DNA of 64,000 nucleotides from Bacteroidota bacterium (GCA_003252385.1 QKEH01000008.1:111166-175165); one strand, 5' to 3'; shown: positions 16,146 through 25,435, counted from the stretch's first letter. Program-made: numbers and translations. Notes: generated by a model from the letters alone, not told the origin.

Positions 16146-17198
16146 ATGTTCCCTGTCATGCAAAAAGCCATTCTCCAAGCCATTTCGCAGGCACAACGTC
16201 TCAACGCCAAACGCAATATTATTTATGAGGACTCTGCCGTAAGCGGAAAGCATGAATTTTTGTTTTTCATTAAACCGGAAATCACCCAGGAAAGCCGTAA
16301 AATTCAACTCCGACCCATCCTGGATTTACTGCTGGGACAACTGCAGGCCTTTGAACTCAAGATAAAGAATGCACTCCTGCTGCCCGCACCGTATCTGAAC
16401 GAATACCATATTATTTCCCAACATTATGGCATCATAAATGCCATTGCGCGAAATGCCAAGGCAGCCCTTTCGGAGGCCGCCGCCCGCGAATTCCAACGCA
16501 TTTTTAATATCCCCCTGAACGAAGCCCCGGTATGGGGAGGACTGGAACTATTGGAGCTCTACCCCACCATAACTCCTACGGCGCTGGATTACATCTGGCA
16601 GAATTCCCCGATGTTTAAACTGGGTGGCGGTGCGTATGCCCAATCCATTAAGCTCGATGGCAAACCCCTATTTCTGGTAAACGGCTTCCACCCCCGGCAG
16701 CTGGATCATTTTATTTCGCCCGGCCGATCGATTGTGGCTTTTACCTTGGTGGGCGACCTGGACTGGTCTGTGGCACGCAACTCGTTGATTGGAAAAACCA
16801 ATCCGGCAGAAGCTGAAAAGGGAAGTATCCGCCGAACACTTTGGGAACGTAAGGACGAATTGGGCTTACCGGCCGTAACGCCCAGTTGGAATGGAGTTCA
16901 TCTATCGGCGGGTCCGGTGGAAGCACTGGTGGAGCTGATACGCTACAACTCCGATTTTTCATCGAAGCAGGTCCTGTCCTATTCCGACTTCAGCTTTGGA
17001 CGCCAACTGGCAGAAAAATTCAATGAGGCTGCCATCCGAAGTATCCTAAACAACGACAAGTTCCCCTACCATGGGAAACAGGAAAGTATTTTCGACCTGA
17101 CCGAGGAAAAAAATGCCGATGCGGCCATCGGGTTGCTTATGGAGGTATTACCGAACAAATTACATATTAGCCAGCAGAAAACCTCCGGAGTGCTTTGA
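16146..17198 (+). CDS. Enlarged nucleoside-diphosphate-kinase-like protein
   Basis: A 350-residue cytoplasmic protein whose parts align with nucleoside-diphosphate kinase (NDPK). The first strand FFIKPEI (K43) corresponds to the NDPK LIKPD motif, and the helix and strand after it follow. An insertion of ~90 residues with no NDPK counterpart comes next. Residues ~185-262 then give GRSIVAFTLVGD, SLIGKTNPAEAEKGSIR and NGVHLSAG. The last contains H252 at the position of the phospho-accepting catalytic histidine (NxxHxSD in normal NDPK), but the usual SD is SA. NDPKs are ~140 residues, so this protein is over twice as long, with an extra C-terminal ~90 residues. It could be a true phosphotransferase or a regulatory derivative. 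Start at 16146 or the Met four codons later. Confidence 0.68.
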   Translation: MFPVMQKAILQAISQAQRLNAKRNIIYEDSAVSGKHEFLFFIKPEITQESRKIQLRPILDLLLGQLQAFELKIKNALLLPAPYLNEYHIISQHYGIINAIARNAKAALSEAAAREFQRIFNIPLNEAPVWGGLELLELYPTITPTALDYIWQNSPMFKLGGGAYAQSIKLDGKPLFLVNGFHPRQLDHFISPGRSIVAFTLVGDLDWSVARNSLIGKTNPAEAEKGSIRRTLWERKDELGLPAVTPSWNGVHLSAGPVEALVELIRYNSDFSSKQVLSYSDFSFGRQLAEKFNEAAIRSILNNDKFPYHGKQESIFDLTEEKNADAAIGLLMEVLPNKLHISQQKTSGVL

Positions 17199-17230
17199 TC
17201 GGAATTCAACTATTGTGCAAAGAAAAAAAC

Positions 17231-17605
17231 CTAATAGGAAACCAGCTCAAAAGGAATATCGACATCGTCCTTAAATTCCTCGCCTATATCCTGAATATCT
17301 TCATCATCAACCTCATAGAACCAAAGCACTTTTACCGGGTGGCCTGCTTCATGAAGTTCTTCCAGTTTACCCAGAATATCCAGGATCAACTTGGAGGTAG
17401 CGGTATTGAAATACATCAACCGGAAAATAAATTCGGTAGTGTCGAGGGGTTCTTCTTTGTATGCCTCCAGCCAATCGAGTATGGGCTGATAGAACGAAAC
17501 TACGTCTTCGGGCAGCGAACGGCCGGAAATTTCAAAGAGTTGCATTTCGGGGTCGAAGAGAACCCTTGGGGTGTCGTTCGTTGCTTTGATATCTAGTGCT
17601 TCCAT
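17231..17605 (-). CDS. SiaC family (DUF1987) regulatory phosphoprotein
   Basis: A 124-residue protein from the ATG at 17605 (the track start is a TTG). It shows the DUF1987 pattern: TNDTPRVLFDPEMQLFEISGRSLPEDVVSFYQPILDWLEAY, a central FIFRLMYFNTATSKLILDILGKLE, and a C-terminal strand VKVLWFYEVDDEDIQDIGEEF. In Pseudomonas the homologous SiaC is a phosphorylation-switched partner of the kinase SiaB and phosphatase SiaA and controls a diguanylate cyclase. Here no SiaA/SiaB genes are adjacent, so partners must be elsewhere. It converges with the NDPK-like gene. Confidence 0.82.
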   Translation of the reverse strand: MEALDIKATNDTPRVLFDPEMQLFEISGRSLPEDVVSFYQPILDWLEAYKEEPLDTTEFIFRLMYFNTATSKLILDILGKLEELHEAGHPVKVLWFYEVDDEDIQDIGEEFKDDVDIPFELVSY

Positions 17606-17689
17606 GGTTAACAAGTGGTTTACGCGCAGGTATACGAGGCCTTTCCCTAAAAGTTCAACCTGCTATCCGTTTCTTTCCGGAGCGAAGCC

Positions 17690-18694
17690 TTATGAACAAA
17701 CAGCAATCTGATGGCCACAATGTAAGCACGTACCCCGGGTACTGAGTTGCTCCAGCTGTATGCGGTATCCGCTGCGCTGAATAACAAGTGTTCCACACCC
17801 GGGACAATAGGTGTCCTGGAACGAATCCAGAACTGCATTGCCCACATACACAAACTTCAGGTAGCGTCGGGCATATTCGGCCATTTCGAGTAAAAGATCA
17901 ACCGGTGTAGTTTCATTTTTTGCCTTATACCGCGGGAAATACCGGGATAAATGCAAGGGCACAGTGTCTCCTAAACTATCGCCAATCCATTGAATCATAG
18001 CTTGAAAGTTTTCCATCCGATCGTTAATTCCCGGTATCACCAGGTGGGTAATTTCCAAATGGCGTTCTGCGGCAACTATGCGTTTTAGGGTATGCTTGAC
18101 GTAGGCGAGTTCGCCGCCGGTAAAGCTATGATGAATGCCCTCATCGAACACTTTCAGATCGATATTGAAGGCGTCGGCACAGGCTAAGAGTTCCTCCAAA
18201 GGTTTGGGCATAATGTAGCCGTTGGATACCAGAATATTTTTCAGCCCGACAGCCTGTATCCTCGGAGCCAGTTGCGTGATAAATTCGAACCACACAGCCG
18301 GTTCGTTATAGGTGTAAGCTATTCCCAGGTTACCGGGTTTATCCTGCGCCATTTGAACCAACTGATCGAACGAATAGGACAGAAAGTGAGCAAAGCCATC
18401 GACTCCCACCTGGGAGATCTCGAAATTCTGACAACAACTGCATTTAAAATTGCATCCCACGGTGCCCAGGGAGAGCACTTCGCGCCCCGGATAAAAATGA
18501 TAGAGCGGTTTCTTTTCGACGGGATCCAGATGAACGGAAGCAATGGCCTGGTAGTTGTCGGCCTGGAGAGTTCCCTTAGCATTGGTTCGCACCCGGCATT
18601 TACCCTGCCGGCCTTCGCTGATGATGCACTGGTGTGGGCAGAGTTCGCATTGTACGGAGCGATCGTGTAATTTCTGATAGTATTTGGCTTCCAT
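17690..18694 (-). CDS. amrS: AmmeMemoRadiSam system radical SAM enzyme
   Basis: A 334-residue radical SAM protein of the AmrS family. I chose the ATG at 18694 (MEAKYYQKLHD), because residues before it in the track lack family character. The N-terminal cysteine motif CELCPHQCIISEGRQGKCRVR is typical, followed by the radical SAM cluster motif GCNFKCSCCQN (C-x3-C-x2-C). The C-terminus has two further C-x2-C pairs (YCPGCG and CLHCG), an added rubredoxin-like metal site. AmrS works with Memo- and AMMECR1-family proteins in a modification system of unknown substrate; neither partner gene lies beside it. It is also similar to pyruvate formate-lyase activating enzymes, which is the alternative annotation. 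Confidence 0.86.
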   Translation of the reverse strand: MEAKYYQKLHDRSVQCELCPHQCIISEGRQGKCRVRTNAKGTLQADNYQAIASVHLDPVEKKPLYHFYPGREVLSLGTVGCNFKCSCCQNFEISQVGVDGFAHFLSYSFDQLVQMAQDKPGNLGIAYTYNEPAVWFEFITQLAPRIQAVGLKNILVSNGYIMPKPLEELLACADAFNIDLKVFDEGIHHSFTGGELAYVKHTLKRIVAAERHLEITHLVIPGINDRMENFQAMIQWIGDSLGDTVPLHLSRYFPRYKAKNETTPVDLLLEMAEYARRYLKFVYVGNAVLDSFQDTYCPGCGTLVIQRSGYRIQLEQLSTRGTCLHCGHQIAVCS

Positions 18695-18895
18695 AGGAAG
18701 AAAGGCTGATTCGTAGCAAATTACAAAGAATGCCCACAAAATACAAGGCTATTGTACTTTGCAGCAGAACCTTGGAGTGTCGAATCCGGAGGTATTTCGC
18801 AAAAAAACGAATATTCGATCCGTGACAGCGAACGCAACCCTTGAATTACCCTAAGCCACACGTGCCATTTGGTGAACCACCCTGCTACGAACCCT

Positions 18896-19309
18896 TTACC
18901 AGGCTCCTAAAATCGTTCCTTCCACTGCGTAAAACACCACAAAGTACCCGGCATCAATTAAAAAGAGTTTCAGGGGTTTGAGCGTGTACAGGTAATTAAT
19001 GGCAAACGATGAAGCAATCCACACCAGGCTGATGGTAAGCCCCAGCCTCAATCCGGCGGACAGGCTGGCATCTGGTCCCAGAAAAATATCAAGCACCAGG
19101 GCGCCAATAAAGTTTAAGACAAAGGTGGTTCCAAAAATGACCCCCATATTAGCCTGTTGCATTTTTTCCCGGGTAAGGCCGGAAAGTTCCTGCCAGGAAG
19201 TGCCAAATAGAAGTTTGGAGTACCACAGGGAACCCAAAGCGAAAGCGGAGAATGTTGCTACCAGCACGGACAACCAGTGTACCTGCGAGCATAAATGAAG
19301 TGTTTGCAT
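18896..19309 (-). CDS. DUF1761 family membrane protein
   Basis: A 137-residue membrane protein, started at the ATG at 19309 (MQTLHLCS) because the track's N-terminal 15 residues are polar and out of family. Four hydrophobic helices are visible. The first ends in the DUF1761 hallmark ALGSLWYSKLLFGTSWQEL, and the others span LNFIGALVLDIFLG, GLRLGLTISLVWIASSFAINYLY and IDAGYFVVFYAVEGTILGAW. The function of the family is unknown. It is not obviously in an operon. Confidence 0.8.
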   Translation of the reverse strand: MQTLHLCSQVHWLSVLVATFSAFALGSLWYSKLLFGTSWQELSGLTREKMQQANMGVIFGTTFVLNFIGALVLDIFLGPDASLSAGLRLGLTISLVWIASSFAINYLYTLKPLKLFLIDAGYFVVFYAVEGTILGAW

Positions 19310-19558
19310 ATCCTTATTTTTAGAGTCCAGGTTCCAGCCTGTGTGCCGGAACACCTATTGATATACAAAAGATAACCATTTTATGGCAAAAAGGTTGTTA
19401 TGCAATCCATGAATAGATTGAACCACCAAACGTAGCACAGTCAACCCAACTTTTTTTAACAGGCCATGCTCAAAAAGTGCAATTAAACCGTTGAGTGGGA
19501 CAGCGCAATATACCCAGTCGGAAGTTCTTTCATTACCTGAACCGTTACGCCAAAATTC

Positions 19559-21985
19559 TTATTCGTATCGTAAAGCGTTAACGGGGTTGCGCGTGGCTGC
19601 CTTCCAGGTTTGCCACCCAACGGTCAGCAATGCAATGGAAACCAGAGCCAAGCCGGACAGAAAGTACATGGTTATAGTAACGGAATACGCATGAATGTAG
19701 CCGGACAACCACCACCGCGACAAAACCACCGTGAGCGGAACGGCCACCACTACCGCCCCAAGCACCACTTTGAGAATATCGCGGGTTAACCATACGATGA
19801 GTGACAGCACTTTGGCTCCGTTCACTTTCCGAATGCCTACTTCTTTGGTACGTATTCGATAGGTAATTCCAGTGATGGCAAATATTCCCAACGCGGCAAT
19901 AATCAGCGAAAGCACACACAGCAACAGGCTCATTTTTTGAAGCTGCCCCTCTTTCCGATAAATATTTTGATACATGACTTCCACAAAATCATAGTCGAAC
20001 GGGTAACCGGGAAAAACCTCGAACCAGGTGTTACGGATGTATTGCAGGCTTTCGGTGGTGCGGGTAGTATCGAAACGCACCTGACTGCTGAAAAGCCAAA
20101 AAGTCTTCTGAAAATAAACATACGGAAGTATGGCCTGTGTCATGCTCGATGGCTGAAAATCTTTCACTACACCAACAATTTGCCCGAACTCCGCCGAGGT
20201 ATAGAAATTATTCAACCGGAAGGGTTTTCCTACAACCTCTTCTGCCGACAGGCCTAAATAATTAACCGCCGCTTCGTTAAGAATAAATTTTTCGGGTTGT
20301 GAATTGTTCCCGCCAAATTCCGGAAAGTTGGATCCAGCCACTATGGGTATGTGGTAAAAGGTAAAGAAGTTGGCATCGACCGGACTAACATAAATTAGTT
20401 TATTCCCGGAATCAGCGGGCTGCCCCGGCATTTCGAAGCCCATCATGTCGCGAATTTCATCGCCTGGGTTTTCCATGCTGGATGTCACGTCTTTTATTAA
20501 TGAGCTCTTAAGCAATTGTTCTTTGAAAACCGGGTATTTGTCGATTACCTGAATGGGTAATTTTTTAATACATAACAGTTGTTCCTTTCCTCCTCCGAGG
20601 GCATTTCGGTTAAATAATTGCAACTGACCGTTCATAATCACTACGGCCATTATCATGCAAAAGGCAGCTACATATTGCACCCCAACCATTAGCTTTAATA
20701 CACGCGAACGCATTCCACGGTTAGTTAATGTTTCGGCTTCGGGATGGGCGCTAACCAGTTTTTGAAGGTAGTACCTGCTACGGATGATTAGCAATGGTGC
20801 CATTCCTACCGGGAGGGTTACCAAAAAGAAGCTACCTGTTGAAATAAGGATCTGAAGAAGTAACCCCGGGGTATTCAGTGCAAAACTGGTCCCCATGAAA
20901 CGATTGAATACAGGCAAAAGGAACACCACCAATACCCATGCAATACCAGAGGCCAGTCCACTGTAAACAACCGACTCCAGAAAAGCCATGGAGAAGAAAC
21001 CGCTTTGCCTGGCACCGGTGAATGCCATCAGCCGATACAACTTTAAATCGCGCAGCACGATAATATAGCGCATATTGAAATAGTTGAAAAGGGTGACCAG
21101 CAACACAAAAAGAAGCAGCGCGGCCAACACCTTCAGTTGCTGCATGCTTCCATTATGTTCAAGTTCGCGATCCTTGTGCGATTGAAGATGAATATCCCCA
21201 ATTTTCTGTAAATGCGGAGTAAGCGTCTTTCGCTCCTTATCATCTACATAGCGGGAAGCAAATGCATCGAAATGTGCAAGTACATCGTTGGGTTCAATAT
21301 TCTTGCCAAGGGTAAGGTAATAGTACGCCCACTCCGCTGGTTTTTGCGGATCGGAAACGGAAGCTATAATACCCGGATGCACATGGGTGTTAACGGGAAA
21401 ATCGTTATACACCCCGCATACCCGGTAGGGTTTCTGCTCCTTACAACTGGAACAATACAAAAAGAAGATTTCTCCTATCGGATTGATCTCGCCAAAATAC
21501 TTTTTTGCCGTAGACTCACTGATAATTACCTGATTGGGGCCGGATAAACACGTTTTCGGATTGCCTTGACGGAGTTGTACCTGGAACATATCAATCACAG
21601 CAGCATCTGCCGTAAAAATATCTTCCGCGGCAATTGCCTCGTTGTAACGCGCCACCCCCTCTCTCCAGCATTCCAAGCGCACCATGGATTCCACACCGGG
21701 TACTTCAGCTGGCAGGTGCATCAGCCAGCCGTACCAGCTACGTGCAAAATCCCAATGGAACCCGGTTTCATCGTTGTTGATCTCCACGGTCAAACGATAG
21801 GTTCTGTCCGCATCAGGGTATTGTTTGTCGTAATTAAGCTCGCTTACCAGCCACAACGAAACCAAAAGAAATACGGAACCCCCTATCACCAGTCCAAGTA
21901 AGGATACTGCAGGAAATAACGGATTTGCTGCATACTTGCGCAGAATCAATCGAAGTTGAGTAAGTGCAATCCGGTTCATCATCAT
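19559..21985 (-). CDS. FtsX/MacB-type ABC transporter permease (locus A, second permease)
   Basis: An 808-residue inner-membrane protein made of two consecutive MacB/FtsX modules. TM1 is near residues 25-47, then a periplasmic domain with the conserved ISESTAKKYFGEINPIGE motif, then three TM helices around 280-405. TM5 near 430 opens the second module, whose periplasmic domain has the ILNEAAVNYLGL motif, and three C-terminal TM helices end in AATRNPVNALRYE. A single chain thus supplies eight helices. Such permeases use ATP hydrolysis on the cytoplasmic face to drive movement of substrates in the periplasm (MacB/LolCDE-type mechanotransmission). The first periplasmic domain contains a CSSC pair not seen in the paralogues here. 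It lies 8 bp after the ATPase gene. Confidence 0.9.
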   Translation of the reverse strand: MMMNRIALTQLRLILRKYAANPLFPAVSLLGLVIGGSVFLLVSLWLVSELNYDKQYPDADRTYRLTVEINNDETGFHWDFARSWYGWLMHLPAEVPGVESMVRLECWREGVARYNEAIAAEDIFTADAAVIDMFQVQLRQGNPKTCLSGPNQVIISESTAKKYFGEINPIGEIFFLYCSSCKEQKPYRVCGVYNDFPVNTHVHPGIIASVSDPQKPAEWAYYYLTLGKNIEPNDVLAHFDAFASRYVDDKERKTLTPHLQKIGDIHLQSHKDRELEHNGSMQQLKVLAALLLFVLLVTLFNYFNMRYIIVLRDLKLYRLMAFTGARQSGFFSMAFLESVVYSGLASGIAWVLVVFLLPVFNRFMGTSFALNTPGLLLQILISTGSFFLVTLPVGMAPLLIIRSRYYLQKLVSAHPEAETLTNRGMRSRVLKLMVGVQYVAAFCMIMAVVIMNGQLQLFNRNALGGGKEQLLCIKKLPIQVIDKYPVFKEQLLKSSLIKDVTSSMENPGDEIRDMMGFEMPGQPADSGNKLIYVSPVDANFFTFYHIPIVAGSNFPEFGGNNSQPEKFILNEAAVNYLGLSAEEVVGKPFRLNNFYTSAEFGQIVGVVKDFQPSSMTQAILPYVYFQKTFWLFSSQVRFDTTRTTESLQYIRNTWFEVFPGYPFDYDFVEVMYQNIYRKEGQLQKMSLLLCVLSLIIAALGIFAITGITYRIRTKEVGIRKVNGAKVLSLIVWLTRDILKVVLGAVVVAVPLTVVLSRWWLSGYIHAYSVTITMYFLSGLALVSIALLTVGWQTWKAATRNPVNALRYE

Positions 21986-21993
21986 CTCAACGG

Positions 21994-22656
21994 TTAAAGT
22001 GAAACCATTCCATCCACCAGGCGAACAATGCGGTCGCCATAGTGTGCAAAACCTTCATTATGGGTAACCTGCACCACAGTAGTACCATCCTGATTCAGTT
22101 TTCTGAGCAGTGCCATTATCTCCTTTCCCTGGTCGGTATGCAGGTTGCCGGTAGGCTCATCGGCCAGCAGAAGCCTGGGCTTTCCGGCAATGGCCCGGGC
22201 AATGCCCACCAACTGTTGTTGTCCCCCGGAAAGCTGAGATGGAAAAAGATCCTGCTTGGCCACTATATTAAAACGGTCGAGCAGATCCGCCACCATGGCC
22301 TTCCGTTCCCTGGCTTTTATGCCTTTATAAATGAGCGGCGTTTCAATATTTTCATACACATTCATTTCCTCAATCAGATGGTACGCCTGAAAAATAAACC
22401 CCATGTAATTCCTGTGATAAAGGGTTTTCTCCTTGTCTTTCAGCTGATGCACCGGTTTGTCGAGGAGTAAATATTCGCCTTCGGAAGGTGGATCGAGCAA
22501 GCCAATAATATTGAGCAATGTAGACTTTCCGGCACCACTGGGCCCCATAATGCTAACAAACTCACCTTCCTTAATTTCCAGATCGACATCTTTAAGCACA
22601 AACGTACGCTGGAATTTGGAATTGTAGTACTTGTAAATGTTTTTTAGTTGTATCAT
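21994..22656 (-). CDS. ABC transporter ATP-binding protein (MacB/LolD type, locus A)
   Basis: A 220-residue ATPase of the LolD/MacB group that powers FtsX-like permeases. Walker A is GPSGAGKST, the signature motif is LSGGQQQ, Walker B is [11 protein letters not shown], and the final H-loop is VTHNEGF. The family's characteristic EEMNVYENIETPLIYKG segment between Walker A and signature is present. It is flanked by two permease genes on the same strand (permease B upstream, permease A 8 bp downstream). The signature is followed by LVGIARAI rather than RVAIARAL, a small divergence. No adaptor (HlyD) gene belongs to this locus. Confidence 0.94.
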   Translation of the reverse strand: MIQLKNIYKYYNSKFQRTFVLKDVDLEIKEGEFVSIMGPSGAGKSTLLNIIGLLDPPSEGEYLLLDKPVHQLKDKEKTLYHRNYMGFIFQAYHLIEEMNVYENIETPLIYKGIKARERKAMVADLLDRFNIVAKQDLFPSQLSGGQQQLVGIARAIAGKPRLLLADEPTGNLHTDQGKEIMALLRKLNQDGTTVVQVTHNEGFAHYGDRIVRLVDGMVSL

Positions 22657-22678
22657 TTATTTGTGGATATGAGATTTT

Positions 22679-22750
22679 AAGTGATGAGTAGTCGGTACTG
22701 AGTACTGGGTACTGGGTACTGGGCATTGAGATGTGAGATGTGAGAGTGGG
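22679..22750. repeat. Simple-sequence intergenic repeat (GTACTGG / GAGATGT units)
   Basis: In the 210-bp gap between ATPase and permease B, several imperfect direct copies of GTACTGAGTACTGGGTACTGG-type units pass into GAGATGTGAGATGTGAGAG units. It resembles repeats near 13000, 14431 and 53379. The short ORF in the track (22657-22863) lies over this repeat and is not credible as a gene. Confidence 0.6.
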
Positions 22751-22866
22751 ATCAAGAAGCCCAACATGCCTTCCATAATTTGATAGTTGCTCTTTCTCAT
22801 TTGAAATTCTGGTGTACGAATACGGTGAAGATGACTACTTTCATTTCGTAAAAGTGCCCTCATTGT

Positions 22867-25173
22867 CTATTCGTATCTAAGAACTTCTACCGGGTTTCGG
22901 GTTGCAGCATAGCCAATTCGGCTACCGGTAGCCAGCACCACCATCAGAAAGGCCAGGGCTCCCCCCTGCAGGAACAAATCGGGCGTCATAGATATATGGT
23001 TAGCAAAGGTAGATACATAGCCTTTGCCCAAAAACATGCTAATCGGCGTGGCAATTACCAATGCTACCAGCAACTGCAGGGCAAAACCTTTGGAAAGTTT
23101 ACGAATAATGCTCCATCCGGAAGCGCCGCACACCTTCCGTATTCCCACTTCCTTATCGCGGAACTGCGATACAAAAAGCGACAGGCCAAAAAGCCCCATC
23201 ATGGCGTTGCATATAACCACCAGTGTAAAAATATCAATGAGGGTTCCGGTGGCCCGATACGATTTTCCAACATCCATAATAATGTCGTTGAAGGTAGTAA
23301 GCTCAACGGGCTGTGTGGGATTTATTTTGGCCAGCACTCCCGTGGTATATTCGCGCGCTTCTTCCATCCGTCCTTGTCGGGCCCTGATGAAGAGGTTGTG
23401 GTTCATGGCTTCGCTACGGGTCATGATTATTGGCATTTTATCAAAGATTACCGGTACGGCCTGGTAATTATCGATCACCCCAATAATTTGATACGTACGC
23501 TCCCGATACCAAAGGGATTTGCCTAGCGGTTCGTCATAACCCAATACCTGTGCGGTTAGTGAATTAATCACCACGCTTTGATCGTCGGCCGGGTACTCAT
23601 CGGAGAAATAACGCCCTTGCAGCATTTTAATCTGAAAAACCTTAGCATAATCGCTCTCACAGGTCAAATCAAGAGCCATTGCCGTATTGCCCGGTTCCTT
23701 CCAATTATTGACTATATTCATATTAATACCCGGAATGGACGAACCCCAGCTCACGGTTTCAATATCCGGGCATTTTAACAATTCGTCCTTCACTTTGTCC
23801 AAATCTCCCCAATACCAGCCGTTGGCCATCCACACATTATCGGCATTGCATTTTACTACGTCGGCCTGGAACATGTAATTCGTCTGCCGGTGAGAGATAA
23901 TAAAGAATTGCAGGAGCACTATGGCCACAACAAACTGAAAAGCAAGCAATCCGTAACGGATTTTACCCGAATGAACTTTGGGATGGAACAATAAGCTGAC
24001 GGTTTTGGAACGGTTCAACTTACGCGCCGGGAGTATACCGGAAATTAAACTCACCAGCACAATAAGGATCAAAAGCACCCCCCAGATCTCCAGAGATGGC
24101 ACCGGAGATAGTTCGCGGCTCATAAGGGTATTAAAACCAGGTAACAGATAGTAGCTCAGAAACAGAGCCAACAGAAAACTTATGCCCGCAGTTAGGGCTG
24201 CATCAGCAAGGAGCATACGGCGAATTTGTCTCCGGTTTCCGCCAATGGCCTTTCGTATACCCAGCTCCCTAAAACGGGAAGACGCCAAAATGCTGTTCAG
24301 GTTGATATAACTGATACAGGAAAGAACCAAGGCTATAATACCCCCGGAAAGCAGAACCAGCAGGTTGGCCAGATTATTGTCATTCAAATTTTTATAAAAG
24401 TGAATTTTTTTGATGGGCACCAAACTCACCATCAGATTCTGTATATCGGCCGGAATCTTATAGTCTGCCGCCAGTTTCAGGTTAAAAGCCTGCCAATCGG
24501 TTCCGGGCCGGGCAAGCACAAAAACGGTATAATCCGCATCGTCATAGTCAGCGAGGTCAAAATGAAACTTTTCAGCCATATTAAAAGGAATTTGACAAGC
24601 CACCTGACAATGGGTATTAGCCGGTAAATCGTTAAAAACACCGGTAACCGTATAATCAAAGCTTTGCCCCCAGATGGACAACTGCAAGCTTTGTCCCAGG
24701 GGGGTGTCGTTTCCAAAATATTTCAGAGCCATCTTTCTGCTCAAACCAATTTCCTGGCCCGACTGAGGAGCTTGTCCTGCCTGATAGCGGATGGAAAGAA
24801 TATCGTTAACCGATGGTTCGGTTACCATTATATGATTTTGATTGACCGGTACATTCTGGTGCATCACCACACCGGAAACCATACGACAGACCGCCGCGTT
24901 TTCCACTTCGGGATACCGCTCTCGAAGGTCGGCAGCCACTTTGGGGAAAGTATTAGGCAACCAGTCAATGGCACCAAAATTACCAAAGGTATACACCCGG
25001 CTGATGCGATCGGCCTTTTGGTGACACGACTCATAGCTATACTCGTTATAAGCATAGTATATGGCCAGAACCGAACAGGTAAGACCAATGCTTAATCCCA
25101 AAATATTAATCAGGCTGATCAGCTTGTGCTTCATCAGGTTGCGCCAGGCAGTTTTTACATAGAGCCCACTCAT
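22867..25173 (-). CDS. FtsX/MacB-type ABC transporter permease (locus A, first permease)
   Basis: A 768-residue two-module permease when begun at the ATG at 25173 (MSGLYVKTAWRNLMKHK). The earlier track start adds residues without family character. The typical N-terminal cytoplasmic helix RNLMKHKLISLINILGLSIG leads into TM1, then a periplasmic domain with the GLSRKMALKYFGNDTPLGQ motif, three TM helices around 265-400, a second periplasmic domain with VVINSLTAQVLGYDEPLGK, and a C-terminal three-helix bundle ending AATRNPVEVLRYE. It is the first gene of a permease-ATPase-permease operon on the minus strand. A dyad and a -24/-12-like element lie upstream. Confidence 0.9.
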   Translation of the reverse strand: MSGLYVKTAWRNLMKHKLISLINILGLSIGLTCSVLAIYYAYNEYSYESCHQKADRISRVYTFGNFGAIDWLPNTFPKVAADLRERYPEVENAAVCRMVSGVVMHQNVPVNQNHIMVTEPSVNDILSIRYQAGQAPQSGQEIGLSRKMALKYFGNDTPLGQSLQLSIWGQSFDYTVTGVFNDLPANTHCQVACQIPFNMAEKFHFDLADYDDADYTVFVLARPGTDWQAFNLKLAADYKIPADIQNLMVSLVPIKKIHFYKNLNDNNLANLLVLLSGGIIALVLSCISYINLNSILASSRFRELGIRKAIGGNRRQIRRMLLADAALTAGISFLLALFLSYYLLPGFNTLMSRELSPVPSLEIWGVLLILIVLVSLISGILPARKLNRSKTVSLLFHPKVHSGKIRYGLLAFQFVVAIVLLQFFIISHRQTNYMFQADVVKCNADNVWMANGWYWGDLDKVKDELLKCPDIETVSWGSSIPGINMNIVNNWKEPGNTAMALDLTCESDYAKVFQIKMLQGRYFSDEYPADDQSVVINSLTAQVLGYDEPLGKSLWYRERTYQIIGVIDNYQAVPVIFDKMPIIMTRSEAMNHNLFIRARQGRMEEAREYTTGVLAKINPTQPVELTTFNDIIMDVGKSYRATGTLIDIFTLVVICNAMMGLFGLSLFVSQFRDKEVGIRKVCGASGWSIIRKLSKGFALQLLVALVIATPISMFLGKGYVSTFANHISMTPDLFLQGGALAFLMVVLATGSRIGYAATRNPVEVLRYE

Positions 25174-25207
25174 AGAAGAAGGTATTTCATTGTGTTGCTG
25201 CACTAAA

Positions 25208-25224
25208 AACAATAGCCATACCAA
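25208..25224 (-). promoter_or_regulatory. Weak -24/-12 (sigma-54-like) element upstream of permease locus A
   Basis: On the minus strand the sequence TTGGTATGGCTATTGTT has GG and TTG elements at the spacing of a sigma-54 promoter, but the -12 GC is GT and the -24 CA is TA. It lies 35 bp upstream of the ATG at 25173. Support is positional, not strong by sequence. Confidence 0.25.
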
Positions 25225-25286
25225 TATAGTTAAATTATTATATATGAATCTATTAGAAAATAATAACCCGATTCAATTGTCCATAA

Positions 25287-25305
25287 TTTTTACATGTTGT
25301 AAAAA
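25287..25305. promoter_or_regulatory. Perfect everted dyad TTTTTACA-TGT-TGTAAAAA
   Basis: Two 8-bp arms pair perfectly around three bases, about 65 bp upstream of the -24/-12-like element for the minus-strand permease operon. The half-site TGTAAAA is the same as in the dyad at 54992-55010 next to the sigma-54 regulator gene, though in opposite orientation. A binding site for the same regulator is conceivable. Confidence 0.35.
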
Positions 25306-25435
25306 AAATGGATAGCCCCGCTCCTGCCTGCTGGAAATAATATATTTGGCAAAAGCGTGGAAGGATCAATAACCCTAACGAGCCGTGTCGCCTTAAATTG
25401 CAATTACAGCTCCTTTGGCCGTTGGGCGGAGCTTG

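Noticed and set aside
22657-22863. 68-residue minus-strand ORF between ATPase and permease
   Set aside because: It is translated from a simple-sequence repeat (SQCPVPSTQYSVPTTHH) and has no coding character.
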